Position numbers and translations under genes: made by a program | Part shown: one piece after another, positions 46,848-56,381 of the stretch | Layout: each line of letters opens with the position of its first letter | Numbering within the stretch: position 1 is the stretch's first letter | The notes under the pieces: model-generated | What the model was told of the DNA's origin: nothing | Database searches by the model: none | What the model saw: the letters and a program-made list of their open reading frames with translations, nothing else | Assembly: GCF_000599885.1 (NCBI RefSeq) | Contig: NZ_JFGT01000006.1 | Location: 682,001 to 746,000, forward strand | DNA: 64,000 bases | Direction: 5' to 3' | From: Pantoea sp. IMH | GTDB taxonomy: Bacteria > Pseudomonadota > Gammaproteobacteria > Enterobacterales > Enterobacteriaceae

Positions 46848-47189
46848 TCAGGCCCTGGCGCTAACCTGAACCTGACGACGCCAGGCACCTGGAGACTGGC
46901 CGAACTGACGTTTAAAACTGCGGTTAAAGGACTGCTGGGAATCAAAGCCAAACGAGATAGCCACATCCAGGATAGGCTCACCGCCTTTTGCCAGACGCTC
47001 CGCCGATTTTTTCAGACGCCGCGCGCGGATATATTCGCCGAGCGCATAGCCGGTATGTTGCTTGAACATACGCTGAAGATGCCACTTGGAGTAGCCGGCG
47101 CGATCTGCAACGGTGTCCAGATCCATTTTTCCTTCAATATGGGTATCGATCCACTTGACGAGATCGTTGATAAAATCATCATGGCTCAT
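46848..47189 (-). CDS. rarA: RarA, AraC-family activator of efflux genes
   Basis: This 113-residue protein consists only of the double helix-turn-helix of the MarA/SoxS/RamA group: AGYSKWHLQRMFKQHTG is the first reading helix and FGFDSQQSFNRSFKRQFGQS the second. Its place next to oqxAB identifies it as RarA, which raises oqxAB and other efflux genes and gives low-level multidrug resistance when overproduced. It is divergent from oqxA across about 350 bp with strong palindromes. Confidence 0.9.
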   Translation of the reverse strand: MSHDDFINDLVKWIDTHIEGKMDLDTVADRAGYSKWHLQRMFKQHTGYALGEYIRARRLKKSAERLAKGGEPILDVAISFGFDSQQSFNRSFKRQFGQSPGAWRRQVQVSARA

Positions 47190-47457
47190 TACGTTTCCCC
47201 TTTGGCGCTTTTGTTAGTAGCCTGGCTTGACCTCTTCCCCGCAGCAGGGTAAAAGGTAACTTTAATGAATGCATATACGCTAAAGCACCCGCCCAGTTAA
47301 TGCAAGTGTTATTGTTGCATTAAATGCGATTCACTGGCATCCTTGCTGCCGCCCTCCCCGCCATTGTTCACATGTTGCTACGTTTACTGACAATAAAATG
47401 CTAATGGCAACAATTATACTTGCCGTTTATTTTTCCTCTTCATACACTCCCCCCGTT

Positions 47458-47482
47458 AAGTGCAATTAACATAATTGCACTT
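47458..47482. promoter_or_regulatory. Perfect 11-bp inverted repeat before oqxA
   Basis: AAGTGCAATTA (47458-47468), ACA, and TAATTGCACTT (47472-47482) form a perfect palindrome 58 bp before the oqxA start. A weaker pair, GGCAA and TTGCC (47406-47424), lies upstream. OqxR, the Rrf2-type repressor of oqxAB, is the first candidate to bind it. The rest of the 47190-47540 gap is AT-rich and holds no gene. Confidence 0.65.
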
Positions 47483-47540
47483 TATGCATTATGCCGTGCA
47501 CTTTCACGTCGTCCAGCATCTGTAACAGGGATTAATCAAC

Positions 47541-48704
47541 ATGAGATCATTCACCGCTCCGCGCCTGCGCACGCTAGCGCTTCCGCTTCTCTCCGCTTTC
47601 TGGCTGATGGGATGTGATTCCAAAGGAGCCGAACAGAGCGCGCCGCCTGCACCTGAGGTCAGTGTGGCAGAGGTTCAGCAACAAACGGTCAGCCAGTGGG
47701 ATAACTTCAACGGGCGGATTGAGGCGGTGCAGAGCGTTCAGCTCCGGCCCCGCGTAACCGGTTATATCGATAAAGTGAATTACACCGAAGGCCAGGAAGT
47801 CAAAAAAGGCGACGTGCTGTTCACCATTGATGACAGAACTTACCGGGCGGAACTTGAACGTGCGCAGGCCGAACTCGCCAGTGCACGCACTCAGGCTCAG
47901 CTGACGCGTAGCGAATCGGGCAGAACGGAGAGACTGATTGGCAGCCAGGCTATTTCCCGTGAGGTCTGGGAGCAGCGTCGTGCCGCCTCTGCACAGGCGC
48001 AGGCCAGCACGCTGGCAGCGCAGGCGGCTGTCGATATGGCCCGGCTGAACCTGGATTTTACTCAGGTTACCGCACCTATCGATGGCCGCGCCAGTCGGGC
48101 AATGATCACTTCAGGCAATCTGGTGACCGCCGGAGACAGCAGCAGTGTTCTTACCACCCTGGTTTCCCTGAATAGCGTTTACGTTTACTTCGACGTTGAT
48201 GAAGCGACCTTCCTGCGTTATCAGCAAATAAGCCGTCAGGGCGAGAGTGCGGCGAATGCGCATCATGCCCTGCCGGTGAAAATCGGTCTGGTCGGTGAAC
48301 AGGGCTACCCGCATGAAGGCCAGGTCGACTTTACCGATAACCAGCTGACCGCCAGCACGGGCACTATCAGAATGCGTGCGTTAATGGATAACAGCCAGCG
48401 TCTCTTTACCCCCGGCTTGTTTGCCCGCGTTCAGCTGCCGGGGCGTGCTGACTTTCCTGCCCTGCTGGTCAATGACAAAGCGATACTCACCGATCAGGAT
48501 CGTAAGTATGTCTGGGTGATCGACGCTCAGAATAAAGCCCAGCGTCGTGATATCCAGCCTGGTCAGATTGCCAACGGATTGCGTATCGTTCAGCAAGGTT
48601 TGCACTCTGGCGACCGGGTGATTGTGGATGGCGTCCAGAAAGTGTTTATGCCGGGGATGCCGGTAAATGCCAAAACGGTGCCCATGGCACCAGCCTCCCT
48701 TTAA
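47541..48704 (+). CDS. oqxA: OqxA, periplasmic adaptor of the OqxAB efflux pump
   Basis: This 387-residue lipoprotein has a signal peptide ending at LMGC (Cys25) and the membrane-fusion-protein layout: NFNGRIEAVQSVQLRPRVTG, an alpha-helical hairpin rich in Ala/Gln/Arg (about residues 105-170), the lipoyl-like ITSGNLVTAGDSSSV region and a beta-barrel. It links OqxB to an outer-membrane channel. The protein follows Klebsiella OqxA closely over its length. It lies 20 bp before oqxB in one operon. Substrates of OqxAB include quinolones, olaquindox, chloramphenicol and nitrofurantoin. Confidence 0.95.
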   Translation: MRSFTAPRLRTLALPLLSAFWLMGCDSKGAEQSAPPAPEVSVAEVQQQTVSQWDNFNGRIEAVQSVQLRPRVTGYIDKVNYTEGQEVKKGDVLFTIDDRTYRAELERAQAELASARTQAQLTRSESGRTERLIGSQAISREVWEQRRAASAQAQASTLAAQAAVDMARLNLDFTQVTAPIDGRASRAMITSGNLVTAGDSSSVLTTLVSLNSVYVYFDVDEATFLRYQQISRQGESAANAHHALPVKIGLVGEQGYPHEGQVDFTDNQLTASTGTIRMRALMDNSQRLFTPGLFARVQLPGRADFPALLVNDKAILTDQDRKYVWVIDAQNKAQRRDIQPGQIANGLRIVQQGLHSGDRVIVDGVQKVFMPGMPVNAKTVPMAPASL

Positions 48705-48724
48705 TTTACGTTGCGGAAACTGAT

Positions 48725-51700
48725 ATGGATTTTTCCAGATTTTTCATCGACCGACCGATATTCGCAGCCGTATTGTCGATTCTGATCTTTGTCGGCGGGC
48801 TGATTGCGATTCCATTGCTGCCCATCAGTGAATACCCGGACGTGGTCCCGCCGAGCGTGCAGGTGCGGGCAGAATATCCCGGCGCTAACCCGAAGGTCAT
48901 TGCAGAAACCGTGGCGACGCCGCTGGAAGAAGCCATTAACGGCGTCGAGAACATGATGTACATGAAATCGATTGCCGGTTCCGATGGCGTGCTGGTGACT
49001 ACCGTCACCTTCCGTCCGGGTACCGATCCGGATCAGGCGCAGGTACAAGTGCAAAACCGCGTTGCGCAAGCTGAAGCTCGTCTGCCGGAAGATGTTCGCC
49101 GTCAGGGTGTTACCACGCAGAAGCAGTCGCCGACCATGACGCTGGTCGTGCATCTGGACTCCCCTTCAGGCCGTTATGATTCGCTCTACCTGCGAAACTA
49201 TGCGCAGCTGAAGGTGAAGGATGAGCTGTCGCGTCTGTCGGGTGTGGGTCAGGTGCAGATATTCGGCGCCGGTGAGTACGCAATGCGTATCTGGCTGGAC
49301 CCGACTAAAGTGGCCGCCCGTGGTATGACCGCTGGCGATGTGGTGACCGCCATTCAGGAACAGAACGTCCAGGTTTCCGCCGGGCAGCTGGGCGCAGAGC
49401 CTATGCCCAACAAGAGTGATTTCCTGCTGTCTATCAATGCTCAGGGCCGCCTGACCAGTGAAGAGGAGTTTGGCAACATTATCCTGAAAAGTGGCGAAAA
49501 TGGACAAATTGTCCGGCTGCGCGACGTGGCGCGTATTGAAATGGGGTCAGGAAGCTATGCGTTGCGTTCTCAGCTGAACAATAAAGATGCGGTAGGAATC
49601 GGTGTTTTCCAGGCACCCGGCGCGAACGCTATCGATCTTTCTAACGCCGTCCGGGCGAAAATGGCCGAGCTGGCGACCCGCTTCCCCGATGGCGTGGAGT
49701 GGAAGGCGCCTTACGATCCAACCATTTTTGTTCGTGACTCAATAAGCTCCGTACTGCATACGCTGCTGGAAGCGGTTTTGCTGGTCGTGCTGGTGGTGAT
49801 CCTGTTCCTGCAAACCTGGCGTGCTTCCGTTATTCCCCTGCTGGCGGTCCCTGTCTCGGTGGTCGGCACCTTCTCCGTGCTTTATCTGCTGGGCTTTTCG
49901 CTTAACACGTTAAGCCTGTTCGGGCTGGTGCTGGCGATTGGTATCGTGGTGGATGATGCGATTGTCGTGGTGGAAAACGTCGAGCGCAATATTGAAGAAG
50001 GACTGGCACCGCGTGCCGCTGCGCATCAGGCGATGCGCGAGGTATCAGGTCCGATTATCGCTATCGCGCTGGTGCTTTGTGCGGTCTTTGTGCCAATGGC
50101 CTTCCTCTCTGGCGTAACCGGTCAGTTCTACAAGCAGTTCGCGGTAACCATCGCTATTTCAACCGTGATTTCGGCTGTTAACTCACTGACGCTCTCTCCA
50201 GCGTTGGCGGCGTTGCTGCTGAAGCCACACGGCGCGCCGAAAGACCGTCCTACAAGGATTATCGACTCCCTGTTTGGCTGGCTGTTCCGTCCCTTTAACA
50301 AGTTCTTTAATAAGAATTCCGAACGCTATCAAAACGGCGTCTCGCGCATCCTTAAGCGTCGCGGTACGGTGTTTGGCGTCTATGTTCTGCTGTTGATTGG
50401 CGCCGGCGTGATGTTTAAAGCCGTTCCCGCTGGGTTTATTCCCACTCAGGACAAGCTCTACCTGATCGGCGGCGTGAAGATGCCGGAAGGGTCGTCGCTG
50501 GAGCGCACCGATAAAGTGATCCGGCAGATGAGCGATATTGCACTACACACCGAAGGCGTGGCCGATGCGGTAGCCTTTCCTGGGCTGAACGCGTTGCAGT
50601 TCACTAATACGCCTAATACCGGCACGGTATTCTTCGCGCTGAAACCGCTGGACCAGCGTACGCGGACTGCGGCGGAAATTAACGCCGAGATCAACGCTAA
50701 GCTGGCGTCGATTCAGGAAGGGTTCACTTTCTCGATTATGCCACCGCCAATTTTAGGGCTGGGCCAGGGCGCGGGCTATTCACTTTATATTCAGGATCGC
50801 GCTGGTCTGGGATATGGCGCATTACAGGAAGCTGCCAATGCGATGGCGGGCACCATTATGCAAACGCCGGGGCTGCACTTCCCTATTTCCACCTATCAGG
50901 CTAACGTGCCGCAGCTGGACGCGCAGGTTGACCGCGATAAAGCTAAAGCGCAGGGCGTGGCGTTAACCGATCTGTTTGGCACGTTACAAACTTATCTGGG
51001 ATCGTCATATGTTAATGACTTCAACCGCTTTGGCCGGACCTGGAAAGTTTATGCGCAGGCTGACGGCCAGTTTCGGGACAGCATTGAAGATATTGCCAAC
51101 CTGCGCACCCGGAATGCGGCCGGAGAAATGGTACCGATCGGCAGCATGGTGCATATCGGTACCACTTATGGACCGGATCCGGTCATCCGCTACAACGGTT
51201 TCCCGGCGGCTGACCTGATTGGCGATGCCGACCCGCGAATCCTTTCCTCGGCGGAAGCAATGCAGGCGGTACAAGGCATCGCTGACCAGATCCTGCCAAA
51301 CGGTATGAATATCCAGTGGACTGACCTGAGCTATCAGCAATCAACGCAGGGCAACGCGGCGATCATCGTCTTCCCGGTGGCTGTACTGCTGGCCTTCCTG
51401 GTTCTGGCGGCGCTTTATGAAAGCTGGACGCTGCCGCTGGCGGTGATCCTGATTGTGCCGATGACCCTGCTCTCCGCACTGTTTGGCGTCTGGCTGACCG
51501 GAGGCGATAACAACGTGTTTGTGCAGGTGGGACTGGTCGTGCTGATGGGCCTGGCCTGTAAGAACGCCATCCTGATCGTTGAGTTTGCCCGCGAGCTGGA
51601 GATGCAGGGCCGCACGATTGTGCAGGCTGCGCTGGAATCCTGCCGCCTGCGTCTGCGCCCGATTGTTATGACTTCTATCGCCTTTATCGCCGGCACTGTT

Positions 51701-51886
51701 CCGCTGATGCTGGGCCACGGCGCCGGCGCTGAAGTCCGCACCGTAACCGGCATCACCGTATTTGCCGGGATGCTGGGCGTGACGCTGTTCGGGTTGTTCC
51801 TGACGCCGGTCTTCTATGTCGCCCTGCGTAAGCTGGTGCACAAGGAGGAGCCTCTCGTCGGGAGTAAACCTGCCTTTGAAGAGTGA
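48725..51886 (+). CDS. oqxB: OqxB, RND transporter of the OqxAB pump
   Basis: This 1053-residue HAE-1 RND pump starts MDFSRFFIDRPIFAAVLSIL. The proton-relay aspartates are in GIVVDDAIVVVENVERN and the TM10 lysine in GLACKNAILIVEFAREL. It follows Klebsiella OqxB closely throughout. It works with OqxA and an outer-membrane channel such as TolC. Expression is activated by RarA and repressed by OqxR. It is a full-length, apparently functional gene, ended by a strong terminator. Confidence 0.96.
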   Translation: MDFSRFFIDRPIFAAVLSILIFVGGLIAIPLLPISEYPDVVPPSVQVRAEYPGANPKVIAETVATPLEEAINGVENMMYMKSIAGSDGVLVTTVTFRPGTDPDQAQVQVQNRVAQAEARLPEDVRRQGVTTQKQSPTMTLVVHLDSPSGRYDSLYLRNYAQLKVKDELSRLSGVGQVQIFGAGEYAMRIWLDPTKVAARGMTAGDVVTAIQEQNVQVSAGQLGAEPMPNKSDFLLSINAQGRLTSEEEFGNIILKSGENGQIVRLRDVARIEMGSGSYALRSQLNNKDAVGIGVFQAPGANAIDLSNAVRAKMAELATRFPDGVEWKAPYDPTIFVRDSISSVLHTLLEAVLLVVLVVILFLQTWRASVIPLLAVPVSVVGTFSVLYLLGFSLNTLSLFGLVLAIGIVVDDAIVVVENVERNIEEGLAPRAAAHQAMREVSGPIIAIALVLCAVFVPMAFLSGVTGQFYKQFAVTIAISTVISAVNSLTLSPALAALLLKPHGAPKDRPTRIIDSLFGWLFRPFNKFFNKNSERYQNGVSRILKRRGTVFGVYVLLLIGAGVMFKAVPAGFIPTQDKLYLIGGVKMPEGSSLERTDKVIRQMSDIALHTEGVADAVAFPGLNALQFTNTPNTGTVFFALKPLDQRTRTAAEINAEINAKLASIQEGFTFSIMPPPILGLGQGAGYSLYIQDRAGLGYGALQEAANAMAGTIMQTPGLHFPISTYQANVPQLDAQVDRDKAKAQGVALTDLFGTLQTYLGSSYVNDFNRFGRTWKVYAQADGQFRDSIEDIANLRTRNAAGEMVPIGSMVHIGTTYGPDPVIRYNGFPAADLIGDADPRILSSAEAMQAVQGIADQILPNGMNIQWTDLSYQQSTQGNAAIIVFPVAVLLAFLVLAALYESWTLPLAVILIVPMTLLSALFGVWLTGGDNNVFVQVGLVVLMGLACKNAILIVEFARELEMQGRTIVQAALESCRLRLRPIVMTSIAFIAGTVPLMLGHGAGAEVRTVTGITVFAGMLGVTLFGLFLTPVFYVALRKLVHKEEPLVGSKPAFEE

Positions 51887-51938
51887 GGGTAGAAGGCCGC
51901 GAGGTTAACCGAGGTAAAGATTGAGATAATCAGAAAAT

Positions 51939-51966
51939 GGGAAGCGGTTTGCTTCCCCTTTTTTTG
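51939..51966 (+). terminator. Terminator of oqxAB
   Basis: GGGAAGC-GGTTT-GCTTCCC (51939-51957) followed by C and a run of T (51959-51965) is a clear rho-independent terminator. Confidence 0.93.
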
Positions 51967-52044
51967 TATCTCAGTCCCTGTCGTTATAGCCTTCCCGGTA
52001 AAGGGCTAGCGCCGTGGTACGTTTCAAAAAAATAGCGGATCAAA

Positions 52045-52077
52045 AAAGGGCGGACAACGTTGCGTTGACCGCCCTTT
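52045..52077 (-). terminator. Terminator of oqxR
   Basis: AAAGGGCGG (52045-52053) and CCGCCCTTT (52069-52077) form a 9-bp stem. On the minus strand TTTTTT-rich sequence follows, so this ends the oqxR transcript. Confidence 0.88.
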
Positions 52078-52094
52078 CGTCGGAATAAGCAGAG

Positions 52095-52577
52095 TTAAGA
52101 ATCTGCCTCTTCGCGCGCTAATAATGCCTCGCAGCTGCCTTCCGGATTACGGCGGTCACGCTCGTAAATCTCAGTCAGCGCATCCGCTACCGTACGTTTG
52201 GCCAGCACGTTGAGCGAAGCCTGCTCTGCTTCACGCGCCAGCTCCTTAAAGAACCAGCAGGTATTGGCGCTCACCAGGCAGCGGGCCGGCACTTCCGGAC
52301 GCCCTGCCAGCAGCGGCTTATCTTCCAGTACCGAAAGATAAATATCACACAATGTGATCTCTTCGGCCGGACGGCCCAGGCGAATAGTGCCGGTGCGGCC
52401 AAGCGTGGAGACAATAATGCCATCGCGGGTCAGCGGCACCATCATCTTGCGGACGAAGCTGGGATTGGCCTCAAGGCCCATTGCCAGAATTTTGCTGGTG
52501 CTGCGTTTACCTTCCCGCTCCGCCTGGGCCACGCTGAGCACCATGTGTAAGGCTGTAGGAAAACGAATATCAAGCAT
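52095..52577 (-). CDS. oqxR: OqxR, Rrf2-family repressor of oqxAB
   Basis: This 160-residue regulator has the Rrf2 winged helix (LGRTGTIRLGRPAEEITLCD in the wing and after) with a recognition helix in SFVRKMMVPLTRDGI. Residues 65-103 carry three cysteines (LCDIYL, ARCLVSANTCWF). Klebsiella OqxR represses oqxAB and rarA; loss-of-function mutations there cause pump overproduction. The frame here is complete, with no stop or frameshift. It converges on oqxB. Confidence 0.93.
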   Translation of the reverse strand: MLDIRFPTALHMVLSVAQAEREGKRSTSKILAMGLEANPSFVRKMMVPLTRDGIIVSTLGRTGTIRLGRPAEEITLCDIYLSVLEDKPLLAGRPEVPARCLVSANTCWFFKELAREAEQASLNVLAKRTVADALTEIYERDRRNPEGSCEALLAREEADS

Positions 52578-52675
52578 GTTCAGATCCTTGCTTTTAGCTG
52601 TGCATCACCGTTTGAGCGGTGCTCTTAAAAAGCCTTGAAAATCAGTCAACTAAGAAAAATAGCGTTCGGTTAATA

Positions 52676-52690
52676 TAACAAATATTGTTA
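52676..52690. promoter_or_regulatory. Palindrome upstream of oqxR
   Basis: TAACAA-ATA-TTGTTA is perfect with 6-bp arms, about 100 bp before the oqxR start. It could be an autoregulatory site, but it does not equal the large palindrome before oqxA. The rest of 52578-52948 shows no gene. Confidence 0.4.
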
Positions 52691-52948
52691 CTTTTTAGAA
52701 GATCCGGCTTAAGCGATTACTGCTATTCCCTTTATCACTATGAAAAATATGGGATTATGGCAATGCGTCACAGACTGTTATGAAACAGTTAAGTTTTGCA
52801 CGTTGGCGGACGTTATCCGCAATAGCGACATTTTTTGCCGTATATTGTGCTTAACCAGGCCTGCTGCCGACCTCATCAAACCATCACCGGACAATAAGCG
52901 CCTGAATGAGCGATTCGTAAGCGTTTACTGCTGCCCTGAAAAGTATAA

Positions 52949-53575
52949 TTAGAGCAAAAGATGATTAGCCCGGAGCACCCTTTCAAGCTCCGGACGCGCT
53001 CTGACATTCTCCGCAATGCGGGTAATTCGCGGCGCATGCTGGTGGAACCACGCCTGGCGCGGTTTCCAGCTGACCAGAACGGGAAAATAGGCGTCAAGCA
53101 GGCTTATCTGCTCGCCAAACCAGAAAGGCCCTTCACCCGCCTGCGCTTCCAGCCAGAGGTAGAGATGCTCGCGATGGCGATCGGTTGATGCCGTCAACTC
53201 GTCAGGGGAGTGATTCACCCAGCGTTGCGGATAATCACCGTAGGTTAGCGTGGCGTAAACGTTAGACACCAGCCAGATAAGTAACCGGTAAAACTGCGCG
53301 CGCTGTGTCGTCCCGGCGGCAGGCGCGAGATGGGGATTTTCATCCAGCAGCACCAGCGCGATAGCCGCACTCTCGGTCAGTACAGTCCCATCGTCGCGTA
53401 CCAGCGTCGGCACCTGACAAAGTGGGTTCAGGGCGATCAGCCTGTCGCGGGCGGGGCCGGGACGATCGAAACCTTCCACGTCGATAAGCTGGTAAGCCTC
53501 CCCGGCCAGGGTAAACATGATCTCACTGATGGCCGAGCCCCAACCCGGCGCGCCATATAACTTTTGCATACTCAC
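52949..53575 (-). CDS. Glutathione S-transferase family protein
   Basis: This 208-residue protein has the thioredoxin-like N-terminal GST domain with the conserved proline and Glu-Ser pair (LNPLCQVPTLVRDDGTVLTE then SAAIALVLLDENP) and an all-helical C-terminal domain ending in ENVRARPELERVLRAN. The glutathione site appears complete; the substrate is unknown. It stands alone between oqxR and sotB. Confidence 0.9.
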   Translation of the reverse strand: MSMQKLYGAPGWGSAISEIMFTLAGEAYQLIDVEGFDRPGPARDRLIALNPLCQVPTLVRDDGTVLTESAAIALVLLDENPHLAPAAGTTQRAQFYRLLIWLVSNVYATLTYGDYPQRWVNHSPDELTASTDRHREHLYLWLEAQAGEGPFWFGEQISLLDAYFPVLVSWKPRQAWFHQHAPRITRIAENVRARPELERVLRANHLLL

Positions 53576-53940
53576 CTCGCGTCAATACCGGTAACGGACC
53601 GGATTGTATTAAGCCTGGCCGCTGTTGCGGAAACCGCCAGCAGCTGTTGAAGATACAACTTGCAAGGCTCATCTGCCGCAAGGTACCGGTTTGCCCTGCT
53701 CTCCGGGCCTAAAGTAAAGATAAGTGCCGTGAATCAGGATCGCGGTACAGGCTGATAATGCAGGCCAGCGGCTTGACCTCAAGCCCAACAGGCGAGGCTT
53801 TATCCCTTCGTACGCCGCTGATTATCTTTTTTTAACAAAGACCGCCTGTCTCGACCGGCGGTCCATGATCCTGTTTACAAAAAAGAAAATATTTTCATGT
53901 CATCAGCCTGATAAATAAAAGACAATATGTATCAGTCTTC
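53576..53940. other. Gap between the GST gene and the sotB operator
   Basis: No gene is supported. A hairpin, GACCGCC (53840-53846) and GGCGGTC (53857-53863), lies in the middle; its role is unclear. The sotB promoter probably starts near the right end, but I could not fix a -35/-10 pair. Confidence 0.4.
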
Positions 53941-53962
53941 TAATTTCGCCCGGGCGAAATTA
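53941..53962. promoter_or_regulatory. Perfect 22-bp palindrome before sotB
   Basis: TAATTTCGCCC (53941-53951) and GGGCGAAATTA (53952-53962) are exact complements without a gap, 28 bp before the sotB start. A perfect palindrome this long at a promoter is a strong sign of a dimeric repressor. I do not recognise the binding motif. Confidence 0.75.
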
Positions 53963-53990
53963 ACCTTTAATCAACAATCAGTTAATATCA

Positions 53991-55175
53991 ATGCAATCTA
54001 ATAACGTTTCACGCAGAACGGCCTGGCTACGCGTCATTATGTTAGCCATCGCCGCCTTTATTTTTAACACCACTGAATTTGCACCGGTCGGCCTGCTTTC
54101 CGATATTGCCGCCAGTTTTTCGATGAAAACGGCCCAGGTCGGGTTGATGCTGACGATCTATGCCTGGGTGGTGGCATTGATGTCACTGCCGATGATGTTA
54201 CTGACGCGTGAGGTCGAACGGCGTTTCCTGCTGATTGCGATCTTTTTGCTGTTCGTTGGCAGTCATATCCTCTCCACCTTTGCCTGGAGCTTTAACGTTC
54301 TGGTGATTTCCCGTATCGGAATAGCGCTGTCGCACGCCATATTCTGGTCGATCACCGCATCGCTGGCGATCCGTGTTGCGCCAGCCGGCAAAAAGACCCA
54401 GGCGCTGAGCATGCTGGCCACCGGTACCGCGCTGGCGATGGTGCTTGGTCTGCCTGTGGGTCGCCTGATTGGCCAGTACCTTGGCTGGCGAATGACCTTT
54501 GGCATTATCGGCGCCGTGGCGCTGGTAACCCTGATCTGCCTGGCCAGACTGTTGCCAAAGCTGCCGAGCGAACACAGCGGCTCGCTGAAAAGCGTCCCGA
54601 TGTTATTCAGACGTCCGGCGCTGGTGTCGCTCTATATACTGATTGCCGTAGTGGTAACCGCCCATTACACCGCCTACAGCTATATTGAACCCTTTATTCA
54701 GAGCGTTGCCGCAATGGGCGATAATTTCACCACTTTCCTGCTGCTGATATTTGGCGCAGCGGGCATTATCGGCAGCCTGTTATTCAGCGCGCTGGGAAAT
54801 AAGTTTCCGGCAACGTTTTTGCTGGCGGCTATCGCCTTAATTTCAGTCAGTATGCTGACGTTATTTCTGGCGGCAACGCACAGCGTGGCTATTTCGGTGC
54901 TCTGTATTATCTGGGGCATGTCGATGATGATTATCGGTCTGGCAGTGCAGGTACGCGTGCTGGCCCTGGCCCCCGACGCCACGGATGTCGCGATGTCGCT
55001 GATGTCAGGGATCTATAACCTGGGCATTGGCGGCGGCGCGCTGTTGGGGAATCAGGTGAGTCTGCATCTGCATATGGAGAATATCGGCTATGCCGGTGGC
55101 CTCATCGGGCTGTTTTCACTCGCCTGGTGCGCCTGGAGTATGCGGCGCTATCCACAGCTGCGGATCAACGGCTAA
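53991..55175 (+). CDS. sotB: SotB, sugar efflux transporter (major facilitator)
   Basis: This 394-residue protein has twelve membrane helices and follows E. coli SotB (YdeA) closely: [20 protein letters not shown] near the start, [20 protein letters not shown] and [20 protein letters not shown]. It exports arabinose and other sugars or IPTG. The start is ATG 53991 (MQSNNVSRR). A long palindrome lies just upstream. It converges on the rhaM end and they share a terminator hairpin. Confidence 0.94.
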   Translation: MQSNNVSRRTAWLRVIMLAIAAFIFNTTEFAPVGLLSDIAASFSMKTAQVGLMLTIYAWVVALMSLPMMLLTREVERRFLLIAIFLLFVGSHILSTFAWSFNVLVISRIGIALSHAIFWSITASLAIRVAPAGKKTQALSMLATGTALAMVLGLPVGRLIGQYLGWRMTFGIIGAVALVTLICLARLLPKLPSEHSGSLKSVPMLFRRPALVSLYILIAVVVTAHYTAYSYIEPFIQSVAAMGDNFTTFLLLIFGAAGIIGSLLFSALGNKFPATFLLAAIALISVSMLTLFLAATHSVAISVLCIIWGMSMMIIGLAVQVRVLALAPDATDVAMSLMSGIYNLGIGGGALLGNQVSLHLHMENIGYAGGLIGLFSLAWCAWSMRRYPQLRING

Positions 55176-55181
55176 AGAAAA

Positions 55182-55209
55182 AGGGCTGAGTGCGGATGCG
55201 CTCAGCCCT
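55182..55209 (-). terminator. Terminator between sotB and the rha operon
   Basis: AGGGCTGAG (55182-55190) and CTCAGCCCT (55201-55209) form a perfect 9-bp stem. On the minus strand TTTTTCTTT follows, so it ends rhaBADM; it may also serve sotB. Confidence 0.88.
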
Positions 55210-55224
55210 GCGTGTGGGTGACCT

Positions 55225-55539
55225 CTATTGCAGATAGAAGACCGGCAGCAGCTCCTCGCTGATTGGGCTGCAATCCTCATTTGACGGCATCAGCTCACAC
55301 ATTGAACGCCACCAGCGCTGGCAGACTTCTGTTTCCGCTACCGCATTCCAGCGAGCTTCCGATTCAATCTCCACCACAGCAAACAACAGGTTTCGCTGTT
55401 TATCCAGGAAGATGCTGTAGTGGTGCGCGCCGTGTGCCTTGAGCGTTTCCGCCAGCTCCGGCCAGATCGGATTGTGACGTTGCTGATACTCTTCGTGCCG
55501 ATCGGGATGGACCTGCATCACAAAGGCTTTACGCAACAT
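55225..55539 (-). CDS. rhaM: L-rhamnose mutarotase
   Basis: This 104-residue protein interconverts alpha and beta anomers of L-rhamnose. It starts [20 protein letters not shown] (55539), which matches RhaM, with [20 protein letters not shown] containing the catalytic His and Trp region. It overlaps the rhaD end by 11 bp and is the last gene of rhaBADM. Confidence 0.95.
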   Translation of the reverse strand: MLRKAFVMQVHPDRHEEYQQRHNPIWPELAETLKAHGAHHYSIFLDKQRNLLFAVVEIESEARWNAVAETEVCQRWWRSMCELMPSNEDCSPISEELLPVFYLQ

Positions 55540-56371
55540 GAGAATGTCTCGCCTCCAGCGCCGCCTGCCAGGGTTTAACGCCAAAACGTGCGCCCAGCGC
55601 AATCAGCTCCTGGGTGGTGATACTTTGCCGCATACCGCCCATCGAGATCACTTTCACCACCACCTCTGAAGATTTCTCAGCGGTGTCAATCAGCCCGAAG
55701 GTCTCATCAAGGGTCGGTCCGGCGCCAAAGATACCGTGAAACGGCCACATCACCAGACTGTGTGACGCCATCTGCTCTGCGGTCTTTTCACCAATGCCGT
55801 CGGTACCAGGTACCATCCAGGGAACGATGCCGACGCCATCCGGGAAGACCACCAGACATTCGGTACTCCCTTCCCACAGCAGCCGGGTAAAGCTGGCAGA
55901 ATCAAGATCCACCACATAACTCAGCGACATAAAGTTGGTGGCATGGCAGTGCATGATCACCCTGTCAGCGCCGTTAGTGACTTTCATACGCACGCTGTGC
56001 GACTGAAAATGGGAAGCCAGCTCGGAGGTTGGCAGGCCGCCGTTGATCAGCCCCCAGTAAATGCTGTAGGCGCGCCCGTCCCCACTGACGCGCAGCAGGA
56101 CCAGACTGTCGGCCGGATCGAGCGGCACGTTGCGGAAAAATTTGCCGGAACCGGTAACCAGAAACCAGCATCCCGCCAGGGCGGGCGCAGGCTGAGTAAG
56201 CTCAACCGTACGGGGCTCGGGATAAAAATCCGCAGCGTAAGGCTGAACTTCCTCTTCCAGCAGGCGCAGGCTGACGTTGCCGCCGTTACGCTCATCCCAG
56301 CCTTTCAGCCACATATCGCCGGTCGCTTTTACCATTCCCTGGACGAACCATGAATTCAGAATCTGTTGCAT
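55529..56371 (-). CDS. rhaD: Rhamnulose-1-phosphate aldolase
   Basis: This 280-residue class II aldolase splits L-rhamnulose 1-phosphate into dihydroxyacetone phosphate and L-lactaldehyde. The zinc ligands are in [14 protein letters not shown] and the later His in [20 protein letters not shown]. The start [19 protein letters not shown] (56371) matches E. coli RhaD; a longer frame to 56416 overlaps rhaA. It is 10 bp after rhaA and overlaps rhaM. Confidence 0.96.
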   Translation of the reverse strand: MQQILNSWFVQGMVKATGDMWLKGWDERNGGNVSLRLLEEEVQPYAADFYPEPRTVELTQPAPALAGCWFLVTGSGKFFRNVPLDPADSLVLLRVSGDGRAYSIYWGLINGGLPTSELASHFQSHSVRMKVTNGADRVIMHCHATNFMSLSYVVDLDSASFTRLLWEGSTECLVVFPDGVGIVPWMVPGTDGIGEKTAEQMASHSLVMWPFHGIFGAGPTLDETFGLIDTAEKSSEVVVKVISMGGMRQSITTQELIALGARFGVKPWQAALEARHSHVA

Positions 56372-56381
56372 GAAGTGTTCC

